Of a stretch of 64,000 nucleotides of DNA, positions 32,981-41,361 are shown piece by piece. The stretch spans positions 7,535 to 71,534 of the forward strand of contig CAKPVJ010000008.1 of the NCBI GenBank assembly GCA_934193515.1, given 5' to 3'. The stretch comes from an uncultured Megasphaera sp. GTDB taxonomy: Bacteria; Bacillota; Negativicutes; Veillonellales; Megasphaeraceae. The position numbers and the translations under genes are program-made. A model generated the notes under the pieces. The model ran no database searches. It worked only from the letters and a program-made list of their open reading frames with translations, and was not told the DNA's origin. Every line of letters starts with the position of its first letter. Position 1 is the stretch's first letter.

Positions 32981-34570
32981 ATGAACAAGAAGTTGTACAG
33001 AAACATACTCATCGCTATGATGGTTTCGACATTAGGAACAGCAGCTGTATCTGCGGCAGATACCGTAGTTCCTGTAGATTTGGCACGTGTAGAAGCACAG
33101 ACAGCCAGCACGCCGAAAAAGGCAAAAGCTGTAAAACAAACGAAAAAATCCAATGTAAAACCGGCCGTACAGACAGCGCAGACCGTGCGTCCTGTCGATA
33201 TTACGCCGGAACTGCGCGAAGAATTGGCACAGCAGATTGCCGAAACGACGGCACAGCATGCAGAAAAAGCAGCAGCGCAGCGCGCCAAGACGAACGAAGT
33301 CGACCCGGTAATTACCGTCGGCCGCGTATCGCCCAATCAGGCTGTCGATTTGACCCTGCCCAAGACCGTACAGATGGCACTGGATTATAACCGCGACATC
33401 AAAGTAGCCGGCTATGACCTGAAGAGCGCAGAATACGCCATTAATGAAGCTAAGGCCGGTAAAATGCCGAGCGTAAGCTATAAATTTGACGCCAGCCACG
33501 CCAGCAAAGTATCCATGGGCAGTGACCATAACAGCTTTGGCAACGGCTTGAGCGTAGAACTGCCGATTTATACAGGCGGCAAAGTAGAAGGGGCGATTGC
33601 CTCGGCAAAACTGGGCAAAACGTCAGCGCAGGAAGAAGTGCTTCGTACAGAACAAGCTACGAAACTGGCAGCCGTCAAAGGCTATTTCGATTTGCTGATG
33701 AAAGAACAAAAACGGGACGTTGCCAACGAAGCCGTCACCAACTACCAGACCCATTTGGACAACGCGACGGCGCAGTACAATGTCGGCACCGTAGCCAAGA
33801 TTGATGTCTTGTCTTCAGGGGTAGATTTAGCGAATGCCAAATCCAACGCCGTGGCTGCCGGCAATGACGTTGCCAATGCCGAAGCCAACCTGAACAACAT
33901 TTTGGGACTGCCGCTGCAGACGAAGCTCGTCTTGGCAGATCACAAACTTCCTTTTGACCAGTACAACATTTCGTTGCAGGAAGCTTTGGATTACGCCATG
34001 AAATACCGTCCGGAAGTACTGCAGGCAGCCTTGAGCGTACAGCAGGCCGAAGAACAGATTACGATTGACAATGCTGGTAACAAGCCGACCGTCGCAGTCA
34101 GTGCCGGCCAAAACTGGGCAGACACATCCTTCCCCGGTACGAGCAACAATAAAGGCTGGAACGTAGCCGGCGGCGTTACTTTTAAATTCTTCGACGGCGG
34201 CGCTACCAATGCCAAAGTAGCCCAAGCTAAACAAGCCTTGCTGAAAGCCCGCGAAACGGAACAAAAAACACGGGAAACCGTACAGCTGGCAGTCAAACAG
34301 GCTTACCTCAACATTCAGGCAGCCGCGCAGTCTGTCGAAGCGACAAGAGCTGCTGTAGACCAGGCGGAAGAAAGCTTTAAAATCGCCCGCGTCCGCTATC
34401 AAGCCGGCGTCGGCACCAATACGGACGTACTGGATGCACAGTACAAACTGAACACGACAAAGAACAACCATATCGAAGCCCTCTACAATTATAACGTCGG
34501 CATTGCCCAGCTGGAACAAGCCATGGGCGTCGATGTTCGCTCCGGTGTTGTTCATCCGTCGCTTAAATAA
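32981..34570 (+). CDS. tolC: TolC-family outer-membrane efflux protein
   Basis: 529 residues from ATG 32981; two ATGs at 32963 and 32966 are in frame but lack a site, whereas GGGGG at 32968-32972 fits 32981. Signal peptide of about 25 residues (ending V-S-A). An Ala/Lys-rich stretch follows to about 110, then the paired outer-membrane efflux repeats with coiled-coil helices (E-V-L-R-T-E-Q-A-T-K-L-A, and R-Y-Q-A-G-V-G-T-N-T-D-V-L-D-A-Q in the second repeat). TolC forms a trimeric outer-membrane duct. Its place right after mlaEFD is the arrangement known in Negativicutes. Own terminator follows. Confidence 0.92.
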   Translation: MNKKLYRNILIAMMVSTLGTAAVSAADTVVPVDLARVEAQTASTPKKAKAVKQTKKSNVKPAVQTAQTVRPVDITPELREELAQQIAETTAQHAEKAAAQRAKTNEVDPVITVGRVSPNQAVDLTLPKTVQMALDYNRDIKVAGYDLKSAEYAINEAKAGKMPSVSYKFDASHASKVSMGSDHNSFGNGLSVELPIYTGGKVEGAIASAKLGKTSAQEEVLRTEQATKLAAVKGYFDLLMKEQKRDVANEAVTNYQTHLDNATAQYNVGTVAKIDVLSSGVDLANAKSNAVAAGNDVANAEANLNNILGLPLQTKLVLADHKLPFDQYNISLQEALDYAMKYRPEVLQAALSVQQAEEQITIDNAGNKPTVAVSAGQNWADTSFPGTSNNKGWNVAGGVTFKFFDGGATNAKVAQAKQALLKARETEQKTRETVQLAVKQAYLNIQAAAQSVEATRAAVDQAEESFKIARVRYQAGVGTNTDVLDAQYKLNTTKNNHIEALYNYNVGIAQLEQAMGVDVRSGVVHPSLK

Positions 34571-34597
34571 AAGTAAGTTATAAAAGTTTATATAGAA

Positions 34598-34631
34598 AGA
34601 GTGCAGGGAATTGTCCCTGTGCTCTTTTTTC
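34598..34631 (+). terminator. Intrinsic terminator after tolC
   Basis: A 12 bp stem (AGAGTGCAGGGA with TCCCTGTGCTCT, including G-T pairs) and a run of T. It separates tolC from tamB, so tamB needs its own promoter. The same bases begin the repeat island. Confidence 0.88.
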
Positions 34632-35515
34632 TAGTAAATTTGCCGTTTACATTGGCTGTAGGGAAGAATCCCTCTGCCCCTCATTTGTCCATTCTTTTTC
34701 GAGCCGCCGAAAAAGAAAATTGTGTCGCAGTGGAGTGTCTCCCTGTGCCCCTCTTTTTTCTGGTAAACGTACCGTTTACATATGCTACGTACTTTTTCTT
34801 TCTGTGCGACCAGAAAGAAAAAGTACCAAAAAGAAAGAAGTCGCCGCCCAAAACGGACTTAGCCTTACGGAGTTTGCCGATGACGGCGCGGCAAATTCGC
34901 TTCGCTCAGATGCCGCTTGAATCCGTCATCGGCAAACTCCGTATCCGGTCTTCGACCGGTCGGCACGCTCGTAACGGGCGGTGTTGGCAGTCATGCAGGA
35001 TAGATTTCGCTTGGTTGCCGGGAAAACACATCAGCCAAAAAATGTTAGCAAACATAGGCTTATCTATGCTAATGCAATAGGTCGTATTGCTTCATCATAC
35101 ACAATAATAAAAAAAGAAACATGCAGAAATATCGCTAACACATAAATGATAAATGGTTTTTCAGCATACATGTATTCTGTAATTGTTTGCATTTGTCTTC
35201 AAGCCGCCCCGTTACGGGAATGACTGGTTGTGCGGCTTTGCCGCACAATGAGAATGGGTGGCATTGCGTTAAAAATGGGCGTTTTGTTTGAGCGCAGCGA
35301 GTTTCGCCCATTTAGCAATGACGGACATTCTCAAAGGAATGGGAGTTTCGGGCGGCCGCCTTTTTCTTGATTCGTTCTTTTTCGGCGGCACGAAAAAGAA
35401 TGAATAGATGAGGGGCAGAGGGATACGTCCCAGTGTTCTGGCCGCGCAGAAAGAAAAAGTATATAGCCAATGTAAACGGCACGTTTACTAAGAAAAATGG
35501 GTACAGGGCCCCCTC
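34632..35515. repeat. Island of inverted and palindromic repeats between tolC and tamB
   Basis: No gene is credible here. About 55 bases at 34662-34717 recur inverted at 35385-35440 (GGGA...ATCCCTCTGCCCCTCAT, CATTCTTTTTCG.GCCGCCGAAAAAGAA, around 85-90% alike). A TAAA..CCGTTTACAT box occurs at about 34634, about 34763 and, inverted, about 35474. Within the left half is a perfect 16 bp hairpin (34789-34804 with 34811-34826) and a perfect 20 bp hairpin (34867-34886 with 34923-34942). The right half has nested stems closed by GAGAATG/CATTCTC (35250-35335). Both large hairpins carry TCGCT-x-CGCTCA at the tip. This looks like two related mobile repeat units in opposite orientation. Confidence 0.8.
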
Positions 35516-35534
35516 CCTTTCTCCTAAAAATGTA

Positions 35535-35551
35535 ACAGTTTTTTAACAATT
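35535..35551 (+). promoter_or_regulatory. 17-mer shared by the mlaE and tamB upstream regions, copy 2
   Basis: ACAGTTTTTTAACAATT is identical to 30061-30077 and lies about 107-123 bases before tamB, just outside the repeat island. It may coordinate the two halves of the lipid-transport locus. Confidence 0.5.
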
Positions 35552-35657
35552 TCTGTAAGATGGGGTTTCTTAGATAATATTTCTTGCTTTTACATATCAG
35601 CCTAGGTAGAATAAAAGGAGAATGTCTATTTATATATCGCAATCATAGGAGTTTGCT

Positions 35658-38600
35658 GTGAAGAAAAAATGGAAAGCAGGCTGTGCGGTTTCGGCATTTA
35701 TTCTATCGGCGTGTGTAGCGTTTTGGATGGAAAAGCCGGTATTGACGCAGATGCTGAGTGATACAGTGACGACAACAATAAATAGTAAGCTCAATGGAAC
35801 CCTGTCCTTTGCATCGCTGGATGTTTCTTTGTCTGGGAAGGTGCAGATTGTACAGCCTGTGGTCAAGGATACGCGGGGACGTATCGTGGCAGAGGGTGAA
35901 GATGTACAGGTGTATGTCAATCCGGCTAAGATTATTCCTTCGCTGCAGCGCGGTGAGATTTTAGAAGCGCTGGATACGATTGACGTGAACCGGCCTGTAC
36001 TTCATATTTGGCAGGAGGACGACGGCAAGACGTGGAATGTGGCGTCGCTGCTCAAGTCCAGCAAATCGACGAGTGATACGGGATTCCACAGTGCTGTGCA
36101 TGTTCATGACGGTACGATTCGCGCGCTGCTGCCCGACGGTATGCCGCTGGTCGTGGAACAAACAGAAGGGACGGTGTCTTTTGCTAATTATCCCGGTTCC
36201 ATTGCTGTGACAGCAGATGGGATGCTGGACGGTAAACCGCTAAGTGTATCCGGGTCGTATATGTCTTCGCGCCATTATGCCTTTACGGTACAGGCAGAGG
36301 CGGTTCAGGCGTCGTATGGGCAAGCGTTTATGCCGTCTTCTGTTGATGCCACGTTGGAAGACGGTGTCATTACACACGTCAAAGCCCGTGTTGCTGACGG
36401 GCCGCATGGCTTTTCTTTGTCCGGCCAGGCCGATGTTTATTCCGGAGCCGTTCAAGCGTATGGCTGTGCAGTCCAGAACGTAACGGGCCATGTCGATATG
36501 ACAACCGATGACGTCCGTTTGAAACACGTACAAGGAACGGTCAACGGACAGGCTTTTCGCGTAGACGGCATTGTCAAAACGAATACAGGCTCGCCCGTGT
36601 TTGACTTGTCTGTCGATGTACCGGATGCGTCGCTGGCAGCGTTTTCATCACAGCTGCCCCTGCCGATCACGGGTTCGGTAGGATACAAAGGAAGCGTGTG
36701 GGGCTCTGTCGATCATCTCAGCGGCAAAGGCGTCGTTTCAGCGCGTCGTCTTTCATATAACGGCCTGACCGCAGAAGATGCGCAGGCTGACATCGTATAT
36801 GACCATGATACGGTGCAGGTGGATCATCTGACGGCACACGGCGCAGGCGGTATGTTGTCAGGCTCCGGCAGGTATGATATACAGCGCGGGGATTACAGTG
36901 CCTCTGTGACGGCAGAAGGAATAGACGTGTCCCAGATTCCGGCCGTGCCGACATCCGTATTGGGAACGGTGTCTGCTACGGTAGCGGTACAGGGAAACAG
37001 TAAGGATAACACACTGCAGGCAGCCGGCCATATAGCGGCCGATGACGTATCGTATCAGGGAATGGCACTGCCGCATATTGAAACGGATGCGGCCTATGAC
37101 GGGCAGGTGATTTCTTTCTCGCAGCTGCAGGCACAGGTTGGCGGCGGTACGCTAACGGGCAGCGGCACGTATGACTGGCAGACGCAGACGCCGGATATTA
37201 CGTTTGCGGCGTCAGACATACCGCTGGACATCGCGGCACCGTATGTGTCTTTTCCCATGGAAGGGACGATCAGCGCCGTCGGCCATCTGTATGGACCGGA
37301 CTGGCAGTGGGATGCATCGTTTTCGGCACAGAACGGAATGATACAAAACTTGGCGTTTGACAGTATCGACGGCACAGTGCAGGGAACGGGACAAAAAATC
37401 ACCTTCCCGTCTGTCTGCTGGCGGTATAGGGACGGCACGCATACGCTGCGCGGCTGGGTAGATTTGGAAAACCGCACGGTCGATGCGTCGCTGGATACGA
37501 AGCATATGCGCGTAGAAAAACTGCTGCCTGCTGTAGGCAAGGGTGATTTGCCCATGACGGGCTGGGCGGACAATACGATTACTTTATACGGCTCACTGGA
37601 CAATCCGTCGGCACAGGGCCGGTTCCGCCTGACAGACGGCTCATATGCCGGGTATTTATATAAAAACATTAATGCAGACTATCGACTGGACGATGGAACC
37701 GTATATATTGCCAATGGTGAGATTGCGTCGTATAATGCGGCTCTTTCCGTTCATGGTTCTGTAGGGAACACGCTGAATCTGGATGTGGAAGGCACGGACC
37801 TGGATATTGCCCGCATGCTGCCGTGGAGCAAAGTGCCGCGCAGCGGCGTATTCAATGTCAAAGCGCATATTGGCGGCACGATGGATAATCCGACGGCAGG
37901 CGGCACGCTGCGTGCTAAGTATTTGGTTATTAATCACATGCCGCTGGCAGATATTCGCGGTGATTTCAACTATTCTGACGATATGGTGCGTCTTACGGAT
38001 TTGCATTTTACCCAAAACGACGGGACGTATGATGCCAATTTATTGTACCGACTGCGGGATAAATGGCTGCGCGGCAAAGCTAGTGTCGTCAACGGCGATG
38101 TGGCCGGACTTTTGAAACTGGCAGACGTGCCGCTTAAACGGGCAGCAGGCCGCATTGACGGTACGATTGCCGTCGAAGGGACGGCCGATAATCCCAAAGC
38201 GTCTATTATGGGGAAATTGACACAGGCGTCGCTGGCAGATCTGACGCTGGAACCGGCAAATATTGATATAAACTATGAAAACAACACGGTATTTGTCAAT
38301 CAGCTGGCGTTGAAGTCCGGCGACAGTCTGCTGGCTGCGAAGGGGTCCTATGCGCTGCATGGGCCGGTTCGCATGGAAGTGGCTGCTAAAAATTTCCCGG
38401 CCAACGTCCTATTGGAAGCGGCAGGGCAGTCACAGGTGCAGGTACAGGCACCGCTGGACTTTATGGCAGAACTGAGCGGGCAGAGTGATGCGCTGGAAGC
38501 CAATATTTCAACGCAGCTCCAAGGCGGCACAATAAATGGTGTCGATTTTACAAATGCCTTTGCGATGCTGAATGTTCGCGATGGGATGATTCGCATCAAA

Positions 38601-39956
38601 CAGGCCTATGTGGCGAGAGACCCGTATAAAATCACGGCCTCCGGGGATATTCCCATGAGTGCGCTGTACGGCAGCCGCAGCGGGGAATCTATGCATGTGA
38701 CGCTGAAGCTGGATCATGCCGGCCTGGACGCACTCACGTTTTTGACGCCGGCTGTGAAAGCGGCTGAAGGCGGTATTGAAGGGGAAATCAAGCTCAGCGG
38801 TACGCTGGCAGCCCCGCAGATTCAGGGAAGCGTAGGCGTACAAGACGGAACGATTCAATTCCGGGATGTCACGTATCCGCTGCAGCATATCAAGGCGAAT
38901 ATTCAATTTCAAGACCATCACGTCACGGCGTCCGGCACAGCAGAGATGGACAAAAAAGGCGCAAAATCGCCGGGTTCGATATCGCTGCAGGGGCAGGCAG
39001 ACTGGGACGGCTGGCAGCTGACTTCGTATGAAGGCAAGGTTACGGCATCGCATCTGGGCATTGACTGCCCGTATTACAAAGGTCCGCTGGATGCAGAAGT
39101 ATATATTGCACCGCAGGATGATATGCCGACAGTGAGCGGCAATATCCATGTGCACGATGCCGTACTGGATATTCCCTTATCTTTTTCGGACAGTACGACA
39201 GCATGGCCTTTGGGATTGGACGTAACTGTTACATTAGGTGATAAAGTACGGTTGTATAATCCGTCATTATATGATTTAATGGTACATGGTACGGCAACGT
39301 TCCAGGGAACGGCAGCCCATCCGGAGCCGTCCGGCTATTTTGAAGCGACGAAGGGCGTCGTTCATTATTTGGATACGAATTTCCGTCTGGCATCTGCCAA
39401 GGCAAGCTTTACACAGGAAGACACGTTCCTGCCCCGCTTGGATGCCGAAGGCATGAGCCGGGTAGGCCAATATGATGTGTTCTTGACCTTGCGTGGTCCG
39501 GCGGATGCTATGGATATAATGCTTCGCTCCGACCCGCCGCTGACCAAAGCGCAGATTATATCGCTGATTACGCTGCGAAACGGCGGTGACAGACAGCAAA
39601 GCTCGTCGTTCAGCAGTGAAGATATGAATGCGCTGCTGGGGTCAGGGATTCGCATGACGTTAAACAGTCTGGGAATTACGCAGGAATTGGAAAAATCGTT
39701 GTCGTTGGATATGCTGACAGTGACCAACGGCTCGCTGAATCTCAATGACAGAAATACGGATTTGAGCCGCAATTACTATAATATTGAAATGGGAAAATAT
39801 TTGTTCAACGATTTCATGGTCACGGCGGCATTCGGCCTCAATCACAGCGACAACCGCTTTGGCGTGCAATACCAGCTGGGCAATCGCTTTAACCTAAATG
39901 CCTGGAAGTCGGATGAAGACCAATTTGCTGGCGCGTTTTACAAATATTCGTTCTAG
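35658..39956 (+). CDS. tamB: TamB-type translocation/lipid transport protein
   Basis: 1432 residues, within the family range. An N-terminal membrane anchor (about 7-26) is followed by a very long run of beta-strand repeats rich in G-S-G-x-Y, V-x-G-T-A and D-x-P-x-A-x-G phrases, the AsmA/TamB bridge fold that makes a hydrophobic groove across the periplasm. The C-terminal 300 residues are the DUF490 domain, with L-R-S-D-P-P-L-T-K-A-Q-I-I-S-L-I-T-L and a final Y-K-Y-S-F. GTG start at 35658 has AGGAG upstream. No TamA gene is adjacent; BamA follows in the cluster. With MlaEFD it forms the Negativicutes lipid-traffic locus. Confidence 0.92.
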   Translation: MKKKWKAGCAVSAFILSACVAFWMEKPVLTQMLSDTVTTTINSKLNGTLSFASLDVSLSGKVQIVQPVVKDTRGRIVAEGEDVQVYVNPAKIIPSLQRGEILEALDTIDVNRPVLHIWQEDDGKTWNVASLLKSSKSTSDTGFHSAVHVHDGTIRALLPDGMPLVVEQTEGTVSFANYPGSIAVTADGMLDGKPLSVSGSYMSSRHYAFTVQAEAVQASYGQAFMPSSVDATLEDGVITHVKARVADGPHGFSLSGQADVYSGAVQAYGCAVQNVTGHVDMTTDDVRLKHVQGTVNGQAFRVDGIVKTNTGSPVFDLSVDVPDASLAAFSSQLPLPITGSVGYKGSVWGSVDHLSGKGVVSARRLSYNGLTAEDAQADIVYDHDTVQVDHLTAHGAGGMLSGSGRYDIQRGDYSASVTAEGIDVSQIPAVPTSVLGTVSATVAVQGNSKDNTLQAAGHIAADDVSYQGMALPHIETDAAYDGQVISFSQLQAQVGGGTLTGSGTYDWQTQTPDITFAASDIPLDIAAPYVSFPMEGTISAVGHLYGPDWQWDASFSAQNGMIQNLAFDSIDGTVQGTGQKITFPSVCWRYRDGTHTLRGWVDLENRTVDASLDTKHMRVEKLLPAVGKGDLPMTGWADNTITLYGSLDNPSAQGRFRLTDGSYAGYLYKNINADYRLDDGTVYIANGEIASYNAALSVHGSVGNTLNLDVEGTDLDIARMLPWSKVPRSGVFNVKAHIGGTMDNPTAGGTLRAKYLVINHMPLADIRGDFNYSDDMVRLTDLHFTQNDGTYDANLLYRLRDKWLRGKASVVNGDVAGLLKLADVPLKRAAGRIDGTIAVEGTADNPKASIMGKLTQASLADLTLEPANIDINYENNTVFVNQLALKSGDSLLAAKGSYALHGPVRMEVAAKNFPANVLLEAAGQSQVQVQAPLDFMAELSGQSDALEANISTQLQGGTINGVDFTNAFAMLNVRDGMIRIKQAYVARDPYKITASGDIPMSALYGSRSGESMHVTLKLDHAGLDALTFLTPAVKAAEGGIEGEIKLSGTLAAPQIQGSVGVQDGTIQFRDVTYPLQHIKANIQFQDHHVTASGTAEMDKKGAKSPGSISLQGQADWDGWQLTSYEGKVTASHLGIDCPYYKGPLDAEVYIAPQDDMPTVSGNIHVHDAVLDIPLSFSDSTTAWPLGLDVTVTLGDKVRLYNPSLYDLMVHGTATFQGTAAHPEPSGYFEATKGVVHYLDTNFRLASAKASFTQEDTFLPRLDAEGMSRVGQYDVFLTLRGPADAMDIMLRSDPPLTKAQIISLITLRNGGDRQQSSSFSSEDMNALLGSGIRMTLNSLGITQELEKSLSLDMLTVTNGSLNLNDRNTDLSRNYYNIEMGKYLFNDFMVTAAFGLNHSDNRFGVQYQLGNRFNLNAWKSDEDQFAGAFYKYSF

Positions 39957-39964
39957 GAGGAGCA

Positions 39965-40606
39965 ATGGTTTTACAAGAATATCTGCAGGAATTGAATAAG
40001 ATTACCTTGCTCACGCCAAAAGAAGAATGGGCGCTGTGGAAATCGTATAAAGACGAAGGAAATATGGAAAGCCGCAGCCGTTTGATTGAACAGTATCAGC
40101 CGCTGGTTTTTAAAGAAGCCATGCGCTGGCATATCCCGGAAGATATGCTGCTGGATGCGATTCAAGAAGGCACTGTAGGCTTGATTGAAGCGGCAGAACG
40201 GTTTGACTATACGAGGCATGTGGCTTTTTCCTTGTTTGCAGTACACCGCATTCGCGGCAGGATGGCAGAGTATTTGAAAAAGGAAGGAACGTGTGCTGCT
40301 GTTTCGCTGGATGAGCCCGATGAAAACGGCGTGACCCTGCAGGAAACCCTGCCGGATGAGGGCATGGATGTAGCGGAACAGACAGGACGGCATTTGTTGT
40401 TTGAACACGTAGCCAAGATGCTGCAGCGGCTGCCGCGAAAAGAGCAGCTGGTGGTAGAGGGAGTCTATTTGCAGGATAAACAGCAGAAGCATATTGCCCA
40501 TGATTTGGCGATGAGCCTTCCCTATGTGTACCGGCTGCAAAAACGGGGCATACGCCGCGTGCGGGGTATGCTGAGTCAATTTATTCATGACAGCAAAAAG
40601 AAGTAA
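39965..40606 (+). CDS. Sigma-70 family RNA polymerase sigma factor
   Basis: 213 residues, a short sigma factor with regions 2, 3 and 4. Region 2 is at about 40-105 (L-L-D-A-I-Q-E-G-T-V-G-L-I-E-A-A-E-R-F-D, F-S-L-F-A-V-H-R-I-R-G-R-M); region 4 at about 145-205 with a helix-turn-helix (H-I-A-H-D-L-A-M-S-L-P-Y-V-Y-R-L-Q-K-R-G). It begins 8 bases after tamB with AGGAGG, so it is probably co-transcribed with tamB. Which promoters it reads is unknown; its place within the envelope genes suggests an envelope or stress role. No anti-sigma gene is obvious, unless the next gene is one. Confidence 0.88.
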   Translation: MVLQEYLQELNKITLLTPKEEWALWKSYKDEGNMESRSRLIEQYQPLVFKEAMRWHIPEDMLLDAIQEGTVGLIEAAERFDYTRHVAFSLFAVHRIRGRMAEYLKKEGTCAAVSLDEPDENGVTLQETLPDEGMDVAEQTGRHLLFEHVAKMLQRLPRKEQLVVEGVYLQDKQQKHIAHDLAMSLPYVYRLQKRGIRRVRGMLSQFIHDSKKK

Positions 40607-40753
40607 AAATAAGTAAAATAGATGAATAAATACGAAAAATGACGTATAATAACGTATAGGCATGATAATATCGGTGTTTTTTCGCATAATCCTGGTAACA
40701 AAGATACCTTTTTTTACAGAATATATAAGATATGGTAAAAGGAGGCATACATA

Positions 40754-41344
40754 GTGGGATTGGCAGATAAAAATAAGGCTGCTCATGTCCGTTCCGCCAA
40801 GAAATGGCTGGAAAAAGCAGAAAAGTCGTTTGACAATCAGGCGACAGTCCAAGGCGAGCTGAATCTCATGCTGGCAGAAGCCGAAATGGAAAATCTGCGC
40901 AAAAAGCGGGGAAGACGGTCAAGGCTGCAGACTGCTGCTGCCGCAATGCTTTGCCTGCTTTGTCTGGGAGGCGCCTTTTGGTTCAAACAGCAGATGACGG
41001 CCGGACAGCCCATGCCGATAGAAAAAACGGCAGCGGAAACAGTTGTGCCGACGCTGCCTAAGGAAACGCCTTCTGTGCCGACAGAAGATACGCCTGCCGA
41101 CACTGTGCAGGCCATACCGGACATGATGCCGGACAACACGGCACTCGGCAGCAGTGAAGCAAGTCCTGCTGCCGTACCTATCTTACAGGCTGAAACAGGC
41201 CGGGAACGGTCTCTGGAAGAGACAGCACCGCCGCCTGTTCATCATACAGCACCTGCAGCAAAACAAGTCCTGACAGAACGACAGGTGCAGGAAGCCGTAC
41301 AGGATGCGCGGCATAGTCTGCGCGGTACGGTAATTCAGAAATAA
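40754..41344 (+). CDS. Single-pass membrane protein with Pro/Thr-rich periplasmic part
   Basis: 196 residues, family not recognised. A charged, helical cytoplasmic part (1-56; K-W-L-E-K-A-E-K-S-F and A-E-A-E-M-E-N-L-R-K-K-R-G-R-R) leads to one membrane helix (about 58-77) and a Pro/Thr/Glu-rich extracytoplasmic stretch (about 80-165), ending in a short helical tail (T-E-R-Q-V-Q-E-A-V-Q). The topology, cytoplasm-in with one helix, next to a sigma factor resembles an anti-sigma factor, but no family motif supports that. GTG start with AAAGGAGG; bamA follows after 17 bases. Confidence 0.65.
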   Translation: MGLADKNKAAHVRSAKKWLEKAEKSFDNQATVQGELNLMLAEAEMENLRKKRGRRSRLQTAAAAMLCLLCLGGAFWFKQQMTAGQPMPIEKTAAETVVPTLPKETPSVPTEDTPADTVQAIPDMMPDNTALGSSEASPAAVPILQAETGRERSLEETAPPPVHHTAPAAKQVLTERQVQEAVQDARHSLRGTVIQK

Positions 41345-41361
41345 GCAAACGGAGGTTTTTT

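Noticed and set aside
34601..35080. Open frame of 159 codons in the repeat island
   Set aside because: Its sequence is a translation of the hairpin repeats (Lys- and Pro-rich low complexity), with no protein family or ribosome site.
35331..35642. Minus-strand frame of 103 codons in the repeat island
   Set aside because: It translates the inverted copy of the same repeats and shares their low complexity.
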